Source: Pleurocapsa minor GSE-CHR-MK 17-07R
GTDB taxonomy: Bacteria > Chloroflexota > Anaerolineae > Aggregatilineales > Phototrophicaceae
Direction: 5' to 3'
Length of the DNA stretch: 64,000 nucleotides
Assembly: GCA_019359125.1 (NCBI GenBank)
Contig: JAHHHY010000018.1
Location: forward strand, 1-64,000
Shown: positions 9,083 through 17,094 of the stretch, one piece after another
Numbering within the stretch: position 1 is the stretch's first letter
Layout of the letters: each line of letters begins with the position of its first letter
Made by a program: the position numbers and the translations under genes
Notes under the pieces: generated by a model
The model's database searches: none
Told to the model about the DNA's origin: nothing
Seen by the model: only the letters and a program-made list of their open reading frames with translations

Positions 9083-9102
9083 GGGCGCGTCGCGACGCGC
9101 CC
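9083..9102. repeat. 20-bp perfect palindrome (GGGCGC-N-TCGCGA-N'-GCGCCC family)
   Basis: A perfect palindrome in the gap between two plus-strand genes, of the form GGGCGC-G-TCGCGA-C-GCGCCC. Two further members with compensating changes at the variable pair lie at 51675-51694 (A/T) and 51787-51806 (C/G). It is 26 nt after a stop codon but has no T-run, so a classical terminator role is unlikely. Confidence 0.7.
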
Positions 9103-9293
9103 GCCGATGCATTCCAGACAATCGGGTGTGAATCCTCCCCAGGGATGAGGCTGGTTAGTCACGCACGCCCATTGCCCCGTCCCTTAATCTTCCTGTGCCG
9201 GTTCTTTAATTTTACGCAACACTCCCTTAAAAGTTTCCTCATATACTCCCGACATCCATAACCCTGACCAACCATTTTCGGGAGAATCCTCAC

Positions 9294-10835
9294 ATGCGTA
9301 AACTTCGTTTGTTTTCGGCCGCCGCCGCCCTGGCTCTGCTGGCCGCTGCTCCTGCCTTTGCGCAGGAAGGCGCGCTGACACTCACCCCGCTGGGCACCTA
9401 TGCCGCGGGTGCTTTCGATGAAGGCGCGGCCGAAATCGTGGCCTTCCATCCGGCAACCAGCCAGTTGTATGTCGTCAATGGCGCCACGGCCTCGATCGAT
9501 ATCCTGAATATTGCCGATCCGTCCGCGCCGACGCTGGTGAGCAGCATCGATGTCACCCCCTACGCTGAAGGTTCCACCCATGTCACCATTTTTGGTGACC
9601 TGCTGGCTGTCGCGCTGGAAAATGGCCAGGCCAACGGTGCTGTCGGTTTCTTCAATCCCGATGGCTCGTTCATCGCCAGCTATGAAGTGGGCGCCCTGCC
9701 GGACATGCTCACCTTCACGCCCGATGGCACCAAAGTGTTGACGGCCAACGAAGGCGAGCCGAACAGCGATTACTCGGTGGACCCTGAAGGCTCGGTCAGC
9801 ATCGTCGACATCAGCGCCGGCGTTGAAGCCGCCACCGTGACCACCGTCAGCTTTGCCGATGTCATGCTCGACCCGGCCGTGCGCGTTTTCGGGCCGAATG
9901 CCACGCAGGCGCAGGACCTGGAACCGGAATACGTCGCCGTGTCGGCTGACGGCGCCACCGCCTATGTCACCCTGCAGGAAGCCAATGCCCTCGGCGTGAT
10001 CGATATCGCCAGCGCGACCGTCACCGCTGTGGTGCCGCTGGGCCTGAAGGACCACAGCCTGCCCGGCAACGAACTGGATGCCAGCGACGAAGACGGCGCA
10101 ATCAACATCACCAGCCATCCGGTGTTTGGCCTGTACCAGCCGGATGCCGTGGTCGCTTATGAAGTCAACGGCGAGACCTTCCTGGTGACTGCCAACGAAG
10201 GCGACACCCGCGACTACGAGACCTTTGCTGAAGAAGAGCGCGTGGAAGATATGACGCTCGACGCCGAAGCCTTCCCCAACGCTGCTGAGCTGCAGGCGCC
10301 GGAAGTCCTGGGCCGCCTGACCATCCTCACGCCGTTCAGCGACACCGACGGAGATGGCGACCTGGACGTGCTCTATGTCCCCGGCGCGCGCTCGTTCTCC
10401 ATCTGGGCGGCCGATGGCACGCTGGTCTACGACAGTGGTTCTCAGCTGGAAACCCTCATCGCGGAGCTGGTGCCGGAAGAATTCAACGCGACCAACGACG
10501 AGAATGGTTCGTTCGACAACCGCAGCGACAACAAGGGCCCTGAGCCGGAAGGCGTCGCAATCGGTCAGATCGGTGACGCCACCTACGCCTTCATCGGCCT
10601 GGAGCGCATCGGCGGCGTGATGGTCTACGACATCAGCGACCCGGCCGCGCCGGTGTTCGTCACCTATGCCAACAATCGCGACTATACGGGCGATGCTGAA
10701 GCCGGCACAGCAGGCGACCTCGGCCCTGAAGGCCTGCGCTTCATCCCCGCGTCGGACAGCCCGACCGGCGAAGCGCTGCTGGTGGTGGCCAACGAAATCA
10801 GCGGCACGACCACCGTCTACAGCGTCACGCAGTAA
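9294..10835 (+). CDS. Secreted choice-of-anchor I protein (beta-propeller-like)
   Basis: A 513-residue exported protein with a clear signal peptide (MRKLRLFSAAAALALLAAAPAFA). The sequence follows the choice-of-anchor I domain, related to the alkaline-phosphatase-associated/mesenchyme glycoprotein-like propeller: 'GAAEIVAFHPATSQLYVVNG', 'GEPNSDYSVDPEGSVSIVD', 'LEPEYVAVS', 'TANEGDTRDYETF' and 'GPEPEGVAIG' are its hallmark strands. Acidic loops such as 'SDTDGDGDLD' look like calcium sites. The C-terminus stops after the domain with no sorting tail, so it is likely released or surface-bound by other means. GGGAG precedes the ATG. Two hairpins follow, the second a terminator at 10901-10942. Confidence 0.85.
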   Translation: MRKLRLFSAAAALALLAAAPAFAQEGALTLTPLGTYAAGAFDEGAAEIVAFHPATSQLYVVNGATASIDILNIADPSAPTLVSSIDVTPYAEGSTHVTIFGDLLAVALENGQANGAVGFFNPDGSFIASYEVGALPDMLTFTPDGTKVLTANEGEPNSDYSVDPEGSVSIVDISAGVEAATVTTVSFADVMLDPAVRVFGPNATQAQDLEPEYVAVSADGATAYVTLQEANALGVIDIASATVTAVVPLGLKDHSLPGNELDASDEDGAINITSHPVFGLYQPDAVVAYEVNGETFLVTANEGDTRDYETFAEEERVEDMTLDAEAFPNAAELQAPEVLGRLTILTPFSDTDGDGDLDVLYVPGARSFSIWAADGTLVYDSGSQLETLIAELVPEEFNATNDENGSFDNRSDNKGPEPEGVAIGQIGDATYAFIGLERIGGVMVYDISDPAAPVFVTYANNRDYTGDAEAGTAGDLGPEGLRFIPASDSPTGEALLVVANEISGTTTVYSVTQ

Positions 10836-10861
10836 GGCTTCAAATCTATTCTTCATGCGAG

Positions 10862-10889
10862 CAGGGGCGGACTTGTGTGTCCGCCCCTG
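10862..10889. repeat. Perfect 11-bp stem hairpin downstream of the choice-of-anchor I gene
   Basis: CAGGGGCGGAC (10862-10872) pairs perfectly with GTCCGCCCCTG (10879-10889) around a 6-nt loop. No T-run follows directly, so it may protect the 3' end or assist the terminator that follows. Confidence 0.7.
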
Positions 10890-10900
10890 GTGGCTTCCAG

Positions 10901-10942
10901 CGGGCAGGGTCGTGGCTTTTCACGCACGACCCTGCCCGTTTT
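10901..10942 (+). terminator. Strong intrinsic terminator between convergent genes
   Basis: A 14-bp perfect stem (10901-10914 with 10925-10938) and 10-nt loop are followed by TTTT on the plus strand. It ends transcription of the choice-of-anchor I gene 8 bp before the converging capsid-fusion gene ends. Confidence 0.9.
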
Positions 10943-10950
10943 GCATCCCG

Positions 10951-12723
10951 CTACACGGCGATGTTGTACAGCGCGGCGGCCACCTTCGTATCATACGAGG
11001 CCAGCGCCAGGCGCACCGTCGCGGTCATCTGATAGCTGTCGGTATAGCTGATGTAGTCCACGCTCACGGCGATGCGGCGGCGATAGCCCACCACCCAGCC
11101 CGGGCGATATACGCACAGCGCGGTGCCGCGGTCATTCGGGCCAGCGCCCACCTTGCCATCAGCCTCGGTCAGTGGCAGCTCGCTCGACACCATCACCGGC
11201 GACCCGTCGATCATGCCGATCTGGCCGGTCAGCACGGTCGCGGCCGGCCCCACCTTGTCCATCGTCATGAATTCGCTCAGCGAGAGCAGCTTGGCATACG
11301 TGCCGCTGTCCACAATCCACAGCAGGTCGGCCGGGCGCACAGCATAACGCGCATCCAGCCGGAAACGCGCCTGGCGCAGCAGGGCTAGCGTGGGCGCGAC
11401 GTTGGCCGCATCCACTTTGGCGGCCGTATTCGTCACCAGAGGCAGCTTGCGCAGGCCATCCAGCGCCAGATACTTGTCAGTGGCCGCCGGCGCGGCATGG
11501 TCTTTGTTGATATTACCCGTGCCCGCCGTGACCGTATCGCCGTTCAGGATGACATTGTCCAGCGCATCGGTGATGGCGCGCACCGCCTGCGCGCGGTACA
11601 GCGACAGCACGGGGACGATGGCATCTTCCACCAGCTCGGCGCTGAAGCCGGCCCGCAGCGCCAGCTTGCGCGCATTCAGCGTCACTTTGCCGGTGCCAAT
11701 CTTCGAGTCGGGAATCGGATTCAGCCCGCCCAGCGTCAGCTGCGCTTCGTCAGCCGTCTCAGGCACGAAATACACGGTCGGGTCCATACTCTCGGTGGGC
11801 AGCTCAAACGGATTGCTCAGCATCTCCACCGACGGCAGCGCGGGCAGGATCAGGTTATCCTGGCGCGCCTTGCTCCAGATCTGCGCGCTCCACAGGTCGG
11901 GCACCCACTCGTCGCCGTAGCCGGTCAGCGTGCTGCGGCTCAACTCATCGGCCTTGATAGCGCTCATGCCCGTCCCGCGCATGCGGTGCGCCAGCGCATT
12001 GGCATAACGCTCTGTCACGCCCTGGAACCCGCGCGCGTGGCGCATCAGCATATAGCCGTGCAGCAGGTCAAACGCATCCAGCCCGTCAAACGGACTGCCC
12101 ACCTCGACCGCGGCGCGTTCTCCCTCGCCAGACTTGCCGGCAGGCAGGCGCTTGCGCGGCACGTCGTTCGTCATCGTCATCTGGTCCATGGTGTCCTCTC
12201 CGGCCCTTTTGGGCATCCCCTGCGATAAAGCCAGCGCGTCGGTATTCAGCCCCAGCGCGTCAAATGCCATCTTCACGGTGCGCACATCGGTGCGGCGCGG
12301 CTCTGCGGGCGTCGGCGTCAGGCTGCCTTCTACCACCGGCCAGCGGCGGATATGGCCGTCCTCGGCCACGTCCACCAGATGCGCAAGGCTGCCCGAAGAC
12401 CAGCCCAGCGCCCCACGATCGATCAGCCCCAGCACGGCGCGCGCATACGTATGGCGCAGGTCAAGCTGCGCCTCCGCCCACACGCCCGTGTCGTCGGTCG
12501 CCAGCGTGTCGATGGCGCCGATCACGCTTGTTTTCACGGCCTCGTCCAGCCCGTGCTGATACAGCACAGGCCGCCGCGCATACCAGTCGAGCGCCAGCTC
12601 GGTCTCTGGCGTGAAATATTCCCCGTGCAGGTCGCGCTGGTCGTGCGCGCCCCACACAATCAGGTAACCACCGATGCGCCCGCCGCCCATCGTTTTCAGC
12701 GGCGGGGCTGCGCGTATCATCAT
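10951..12723 (-). CDS. Phage prohead protease-major capsid protein fusion (HK97 type)
   Basis: A 590-residue two-domain phage structural protein. Residues about 12-145 resemble HK97-type prohead proteases (S78): 'GYLIVWGAHDQRDLHGEYF' opening strands, a candidate catalytic His in YQHGLD (residue 57), the Ser in GWSSGSL (109/110) and the terminal 'EGSLTPTPAEPR' signature. A linker of about 50 residues (about 145-195) leads to an HK97-fold capsid domain to the C-terminus, recognisable by 'YGDEWVPDLWSAQIWSKARQDN', the central 'LARKLALRAGFSAELVED'-like strand-helix and the final 'YISYTDSYQMTATVRLAL' strand. I chose ATG 12723 because AAAGGA lies 9 nt upstream. The frame is fully open. No terminase, portal, integrase or lysis gene is adjacent. 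Confidence 0.85.
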   Translation of the reverse strand: MMIRAAPPLKTMGGGRIGGYLIVWGAHDQRDLHGEYFTPETELALDWYARRPVLYQHGLDEAVKTSVIGAIDTLATDDTGVWAEAQLDLRHTYARAVLGLIDRGALGWSSGSLAHLVDVAEDGHIRRWPVVEGSLTPTPAEPRRTDVRTVKMAFDALGLNTDALALSQGMPKRAGEDTMDQMTMTNDVPRKRLPAGKSGEGERAAVEVGSPFDGLDAFDLLHGYMLMRHARGFQGVTERYANALAHRMRGTGMSAIKADELSRSTLTGYGDEWVPDLWSAQIWSKARQDNLILPALPSVEMLSNPFELPTESMDPTVYFVPETADEAQLTLGGLNPIPDSKIGTGKVTLNARKLALRAGFSAELVEDAIVPVLSLYRAQAVRAITDALDNVILNGDTVTAGTGNINKDHAAPAATDKYLALDGLRKLPLVTNTAAKVDAANVAPTLALLRQARFRLDARYAVRPADLLWIVDSGTYAKLLSLSEFMTMDKVGPAATVLTGQIGMIDGSPVMVSSELPLTEADGKVGAGPNDRGTALCVYRPGWVVGYRRRIAVSVDYISYTDSYQMTATVRLALASYDTKVAAALYNIAV

Positions 12724-12924
12724 AGGATTCAGTCCTTTCATGACGGGGACTGTTCGTCCCCGCGCCAATCAGGTTTCGTGGCCGCCTCTGTCCGTGCGGC
12801 CATGCGGTTGTTAAGGTGCGGCGCGAAACATCCTATGCGCTGCCCAGCAGAATAGACCACATGTTCTGTTTTCAGGTGGAAATTTGGTCGGAAATACGGT
12901 CACAAATTGCGCCGTGCCAGGCAA

Positions 12925-12954
12925 ACAAAAACCCCTCTCGGATGGAAAGGGGTT
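12925..12954 (-). terminator. Intrinsic terminator of the MFS gene
   Basis: On the minus strand AACCCCT...AGGGGTT (7-bp stem, 12930-12936 with 12948-12954) is followed by TTTTTGTTTG. It lies 35 nt beyond the stop of the MFS transporter gene. Confidence 0.85.
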
Positions 12955-12988
12955 GGGATAACTTTGGATATACAGCGCGTTTACAGCA

Positions 12989-14410
12989 TCAATGCCCTAC
13001 GGGCGGCGGCGGCCCTGCCGTGGCCGCGCCAGCCTGGTCCTCAGCGCCGCCTGTCAGGCGGGCACGGGCCACGCCCAGCAGCACCAGCAGCAGGACAGCG
13101 CTGGCCGCAAACGGCGCAAACAGGCCAAATGCCTGCGCCAGCACGCCAGCCATCAGCGGGCCGATGGTGTTGGCCGCGCTCTGGAACGCGCTGTTCAGGC
13201 CCAGCACCGTGCCCACCTCACGCCGGTCCACGCGCTTGGTAATCAGGCTGACGATGCTCACCTGAAGCATGCTGTTGCCAAACGGGATGCACGTCAGCGC
13301 CAGCAGCACGAAGCCCACGCCCAGATAGCCACGCGGCGCATCATCGGACGGCGGCACCAGCGCCGACGTCACATCCACCGCCAGGCCCTCGCCCGCAGGC
13401 GCGGCTTCCCCCTGCTCAAGCTGGGCCAGCGCCTCCTGCTGCGAATAACTGGGCAGCGGCATGGTGGGCGTGACCGCTAGCAGCGCCATCCCCAGCGCCA
13501 GCAGCCCCAGCCCGGTGAACACCAGCCGACGCTCGCCAAAGCGGCGCGCCAGCGGGCCGATCAGCCGCCCCTGCACCAGCACCAGGATGATGCCCACGTA
13601 GGCGAAGAAGATCGCGTTGGCGCTGCCGCTCAGCCCCAGGCGCGAAAAGGTCAGCGGGGTGACATACGTCTGGAATGCGCCAAACGCGGCCCACAGGAAA
13701 AAGTACAGCGTCAGCAGGATGCCGATGGCCGGATTGACCAGCGCCCGGTACATACGCGGGAACACGCCGGTCACCAGCGATAGCGCGCTCAGCGGGGCTG
13801 TGCTGCGGCGTTCAGGCGGCAGCGTCTCGCGGAACATGACGCTGGTCAGGATGATCGAGCCCAGCGAAAAAGCCGCCGCGATAAAGGCCGGCACGCGAAA
13901 GTCATTGTTGGAGGCCTGCAGCGCGATGGCTGAAATCACCGGCCCAAACACGAAGCCGAGGCCAAACGCCGCGCCCACGATGCCCAGCGCCTGCGCACGA
14001 CGTTTCGGTGGGGTGCTGTCGCTGATGGCGGCCTGCGCCGTGGCGATATTCGCGCCCGACAGGCCATCGATGGCGCGGGCCAGCAGCAGCAGACCGAGCG
14101 AATTGGCCAGCCCCATGACGATGAAGCCAGTAAACGTGCCGATCTGGCTGATGAGCAATACCGGCTTGCGGCCAAAACGGTCGCCCAGGCTGCCCAGGAT
14201 CGGCCCGCCGATAAACTGCATCAGCGGGTAGACCGCCTGCATCACGCCCAGCAGGAAGGGCGTCGCGCCAAAGCTGCTGGCATACAGCGGCAGCACCGGG
14301 ATGATGATCGTCAGGCCCATCAGGTCGACAAAAATGATGATGAAAATAGGCAGAATGCGCCGGAAATCGAGTGGCTCGTCGGGGACGGCGGCCTGTGCGG
14401 CTGAACTCAT
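12989..14410 (-). CDS. MFS transporter, DHA1 (TetA-like) drug:H+ antiporter type
   Basis: A 473-residue inner-membrane transporter with about 12 hydrophobic segments and a polar, Glu-rich loop of about 60 residues between the halves. The motif A-like loop GSLGDRFGRKPVLL between TM2 and TM3 and the 'GLSGANIATAQAAISD' TM4-5 region match the TetA/DHA1 drug-exporter group. Substrate unknown. I chose ATG 14410, preceded by AAGGA at 11 nt, because the upstream in-frame extension is polar and unlike the family. Terminated by the hairpin at 12925-12954. It is upstream of, and on the same strand as, the capsid-fusion gene but separated from it by this terminator. Confidence 0.88.
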   Translation of the reverse strand: MSSAAQAAVPDEPLDFRRILPIFIIIFVDLMGLTIIIPVLPLYASSFGATPFLLGVMQAVYPLMQFIGGPILGSLGDRFGRKPVLLISQIGTFTGFIVMGLANSLGLLLLARAIDGLSGANIATAQAAISDSTPPKRRAQALGIVGAAFGLGFVFGPVISAIALQASNNDFRVPAFIAAAFSLGSIILTSVMFRETLPPERRSTAPLSALSLVTGVFPRMYRALVNPAIGILLTLYFFLWAAFGAFQTYVTPLTFSRLGLSGSANAIFFAYVGIILVLVQGRLIGPLARRFGERRLVFTGLGLLALGMALLAVTPTMPLPSYSQQEALAQLEQGEAAPAGEGLAVDVTSALVPPSDDAPRGYLGVGFVLLALTCIPFGNSMLQVSIVSLITKRVDRREVGTVLGLNSAFQSAANTIGPLMAGVLAQAFGLFAPFAASAVLLLVLLGVARARLTGGAEDQAGAATAGPPPPVGH

Positions 14411-14556
14411 CGTGGCTGTTATCCTTGGTTGTGGTTTTGAACGTGCCTGTGGCCGGGGCATGTGGATTCCCCACTGCTCAGTGTAAACCCGCAGCACCTG
14501 TTTTGTCGCCTGTCCATTTGCGCGGGTGTGGGCTCGTGCACATGGCGGCCATGTTC

Positions 14557-14596
14557 ATAAAAACACCTCGCCCCTGAGGATACCAAGGGCGAGGTG
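14557..14596 (-). terminator. Intrinsic terminator of the WD40-like gene
   Basis: CACCTCGCCC (14564-14573) and GGGCGAGGTG (14587-14596) form a 10-bp perfect stem, followed on the minus strand by TTTTT. It lies 43 nt after the stop codon of the 14639-15691 gene. Confidence 0.92.
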
Positions 14597-14638
14597 ATAC
14601 GCGTTTGTACGATGCCAGGCTGTTTGCGCCGCCTGCCT

Positions 14639-15691
14639 TCACTCCACCCGCTGACCTGTCGTCATGTCATACACGAAGCGCGTTTCGCCATCCGGTGTCT
14701 CGGCGACCAGGGTGTTGTTATCGGCAAAATACACCCGGCTTTGACCAATCTGCGCGTTCGGAAGGGGCAGGCGATAGATGGGCAGGCGGTCAGCGAGATT
14801 TTCGGGCAACGCGTGCAGGTCCCAGACACGGATCGCTGTATAGCTCATGGTCAGGTAGCGGTTGTCTGGCGACAGCGCCACCGTCCCGGCGCCGTTCAGT
14901 TCCGGGTTTACCTGTATACCGGTGCCTGCTGCAATGTCGTAGACCGTAAACGTCGGCTGTGTATTACCAAACATGAGACTCTGTCCGTGTAAGGCAACAA
15001 AACTGCGATCAGGCGAAAACGTAAATGATGAGACTGCCCCTTGAAAGTAGTATTCAAGATCCGGTGGATTTCGAAAATCTATTGTGCGAGCGCCGCTCTC
15101 AACATCGAACGCCGCGATGCCTCCAATGCCACTCGACCATAACCAACCGCGCTCATCATCCCATTCTACCTGAAGCAAACTTGGTTGAACCTCGTACGAA
15201 GAACCTTCGGATTCAAGCAGTATGAGCTGATTGCGGTCGGGATACCAAAGATAACGATCGGTCGTACTAAAATTTGCTGCCAGCCTGCCTCGATACCATT
15301 CACTGATTATCGCAACGCTGTTATCTGGTTTCCAAATCACGCGAGGGAAAGTTGTACCACCTGTGTCACACATTCCATTAAATGATTGCATCCGTTCGCC
15401 GCTCACCGCATTCCAGATAATCAGCCCAGGGCCGCAGTCTCGATAGCCGATGGCGTTACCAAACAGGAAGCGGCAGTCCGGGGAATACCTGAATGTGTAG
15501 GCATAGGGCAGCGTTTCCGTGTGCACAACCTGATTCGTCTGCGGGTCGATCAGGCTTAACTGAAGGTCGTTGTTCAGCCGCGGGCTGAGCGTCGGGCAGT
15601 CTGTCGTACCGTCAGGCTGCGCGCTGGTAGACAGCGCAAGTGCCAGGAACAGGACCGCGATAAACCATCCCACGAAAAGCTTTCTGATCAT
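14639..15691 (-). CDS. Secreted WD40-like beta-propeller protein
   Basis: A 350-residue exported protein. The signal peptide spans about residues 1-24 (MIRKLFVGWFIAVLFLALALSTSA). Repeated units ending in blade-like motifs follow: 'YRDCGPGLIIWNAVSGERMQSF', 'GIAAFDVESGARTIDF', 'TFTVYDIAAGTGI', 'YTAIRVWDLHAL' and 'TRFVYDMTTGQRVE', the pattern of a WD40/YVTN propeller, probably six or seven blades. Segments 'RYSPDCRFLFG' and 'ALSPDNRYLTMS' are the usual strand before each blade end. ATG 15691 has GAGG 6-7 nt upstream. Its base composition (about 15.0-15.5 kb) is visibly richer in A/T than its neighbours, which hints at a different origin. Function unknown. Confidence 0.75.
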   Translation of the reverse strand: MIRKLFVGWFIAVLFLALALSTSAQPDGTTDCPTLSPRLNNDLQLSLIDPQTNQVVHTETLPYAYTFRYSPDCRFLFGNAIGYRDCGPGLIIWNAVSGERMQSFNGMCDTGGTTFPRVIWKPDNSVAIISEWYRGRLAANFSTTDRYLWYPDRNQLILLESEGSSYEVQPSLLQVEWDDERGWLWSSGIGGIAAFDVESGARTIDFRNPPDLEYYFQGAVSSFTFSPDRSFVALHGQSLMFGNTQPTFTVYDIAAGTGIQVNPELNGAGTVALSPDNRYLTMSYTAIRVWDLHALPENLADRLPIYRLPLPNAQIGQSRVYFADNNTLVAETPDGETRFVYDMTTGQRVE

Positions 15692-16026
15692 GCTAAACCT
15701 CGCTTTCGCTGACAGCGGTTGTTCGCGCCGTCTATTCTGTTAATGATCTTCCTGATCGAATTCAGCGCCGCCCCGAAAGTTTATTACCTGTCACTGTCCG
15801 GGCAGTCGTCTTTTGAAGCCTGATTTTATCAGGCCGGCTGCTATTACATCTAATATTTCTTTTCCGGCTGACGCCGTCATGCTTCCGCGCACCCAGCGGG
15901 ACGGGTCAGGCGTGCATCCGGCCTGTGTCAATCACTCTTTTATTTCCTATACAATTCTTTCAGACGCGGGCATGGTTCGTGGTATAGTCTGCCGTCATTA
16001 GTTTTTCTGTTTTCAGCGGATACAGC
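15692..16026. other. AT-richer divergent intergenic region
   Basis: These 335 bp separate the WD40-like gene from the sigma-factor gene. Composition is more A/T-rich than the flanks. TATAGT at 15983-15988 is a plausible -10 box for the sigma-factor gene, without a good -35; TATACAAT at 15949-15956 is another candidate. I see no gene or clear repeat in it. Confidence 0.5.
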
Positions 16027-16680
16027 ATGGCAGACCGTAGCAACGAACAATGGCTGCACGAGTTACGCGCTTCAGGTGATGCCCAGGAGGCCGCCCTCCA
16101 GGACCTGAAAGAACGCCTGCAGCGGGGCATCTACTATTACCTCAGCCGCGAACGCAGCGACCTGTCCGGCCTGTCTTCGCACGAGCTGGAGCAGATGTCC
16201 GCCGACATGGCCCAGGATGCCACCCTGCGCGTGCTGGACAACCTCGACAGCTTTCGCGGCGACAGCATGTTCACCACCTGGGCGACGCGTATCGCCGTGC
16301 GCGTGGCCATCAGCGACCTGCGCCGCGCACGCTACAAAGACTTCAGCCTTGACCACATCATGGGCGAAAGCGACTTCCTGCCCGCCAATGCCAATCCGGT
16401 GCTGGGCGAAAAACCGCAGCAGCCGGAACGCGTGGCCGAGCGCGACGACGTCATGGTGAAGGTGCGCGCCGCCCTCAAAGATGTGCTGACCGACCGCCAG
16501 TATCGCGCGCTGTTCGCCGTCGCCGTGCAGAATATTCCGCTGGACGTGGTGGCCGACGAAATGCACACCAACCGCAACGCCCTCTACAAGCTCATCCACG
16601 ATGCCCGCCGCAAACTGCGCGCGCATTTCGAGGAACAGGGGCTGAATATGGACTATCTGCTCAATTTGTTTCAGGAATGA
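16027..16680 (+). CDS. Sigma-70 family RNA polymerase sigma factor
   Basis: A 217-residue alternative sigma factor. Region 2 lies at about residues 60-120 with the family pattern 'DATLRVLDNLDSFRGDSMFTTWATRIAVRVAISDLRRAR'. Region 4 lies at about 155-205 (LKDVLTDRQYRALFAVAV...ADEMHTNRNALYKLIHDARRKLR), a helix-turn-helix. There is no region 3, which fits an ECF-like factor. Downstream is a short Cys-rich protein and then a thioredoxin reductase, all co-directional with gaps of about 100 bp or an overlap, so the Cys-rich protein is the natural candidate for a redox- or zinc-sensing regulator. A TATAGT box lies about 40 bp upstream. Confidence 0.88.
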   Translation: MADRSNEQWLHELRASGDAQEAALQDLKERLQRGIYYYLSRERSDLSGLSSHELEQMSADMAQDATLRVLDNLDSFRGDSMFTTWATRIAVRVAISDLRRARYKDFSLDHIMGESDFLPANANPVLGEKPQQPERVAERDDVMVKVRAALKDVLTDRQYRALFAVAVQNIPLDVVADEMHTNRNALYKLIHDARRKLRAHFEEQGLNMDYLLNLFQE

Positions 16681-16776
16681 GCATAGTTTGTACTTTTAGA
16701 CCATGGAACCTTGTAAGATGAAGATGACGCGTATCGTCATATTTTGCATATCACAGTGAATGAAGGATACAGCGCA

Positions 16777-17094
16777 GTGGACGCACAACTGCGGCAGCTA
16801 CTTGACATGATTTTTGAAAGCCACCAGCCCGAATCCGGCGACGGATGCGTGGACTGCGAGATGTGTATGGAACAACTGCACACCTTGTGGGATATGGTCG
16901 AAAAAGGCGCAGATCTGCACCAGTTGCTCCCTGCCATCGCCGATCACTTCGACCTGTGTCCGGAGTGTAACGAGGAATACCAGGCATTTTTGTGCATCAT
17001 GCGCGCTGAACAGGAAGGCCTGACGGCCAACTGCCTGCCCAGCCAGGCCTCAGCAGAATTAAAGACATCAGAGGACAGTCAATCACATGCGTAA
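16777..17094 (+). CDS. Cys-rich small protein, candidate zinc-binding anti-sigma factor
   Basis: A 105-residue soluble protein. The start is taken as GTG at 16777 because AAGGA precedes it by 9 nt; upstream in-frame TTG and GTG codons lack a Shine-Dalgarno. It contains CVDCEMC (CxxCxxC) near residue 26 and HFDLCPEC (HxxxCxxC) near residue 68, together a plausible zinc or Fe-S site, and further Cys residues near 80 and 90. Its position directly after a sigma-factor gene and 8-bp overlap with thioredoxin reductase suggest a redox-sensitive anti-sigma factor. That is inference: the canonical HxxxCxxC order of ZAS anti-sigma factors is only partly matched. Confidence 0.55.
   Translation: MDAQLRQLLDMIFESHQPESGDGCVDCEMCMEQLHTLWDMVEKGADLHQLLPAIADHFDLCPECNEEYQAFLCIMRAEQEGLTANCLPSQASAELKTSEDSQSHA

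Noticed and set aside
9159-10856. Long minus-strand reading frame of 565 codons opposite the choice-of-anchor I gene
   Set aside because: It is the antisense shadow of a well-supported, high-GC gene, with no Shine-Dalgarno and no recognisable protein features.
2563-12723. Complete prophage
   Set aside because: There is no integrase, terminase, portal, tail, lysis or att-site evidence, and plus-strand host genes separate the phage-like genes.
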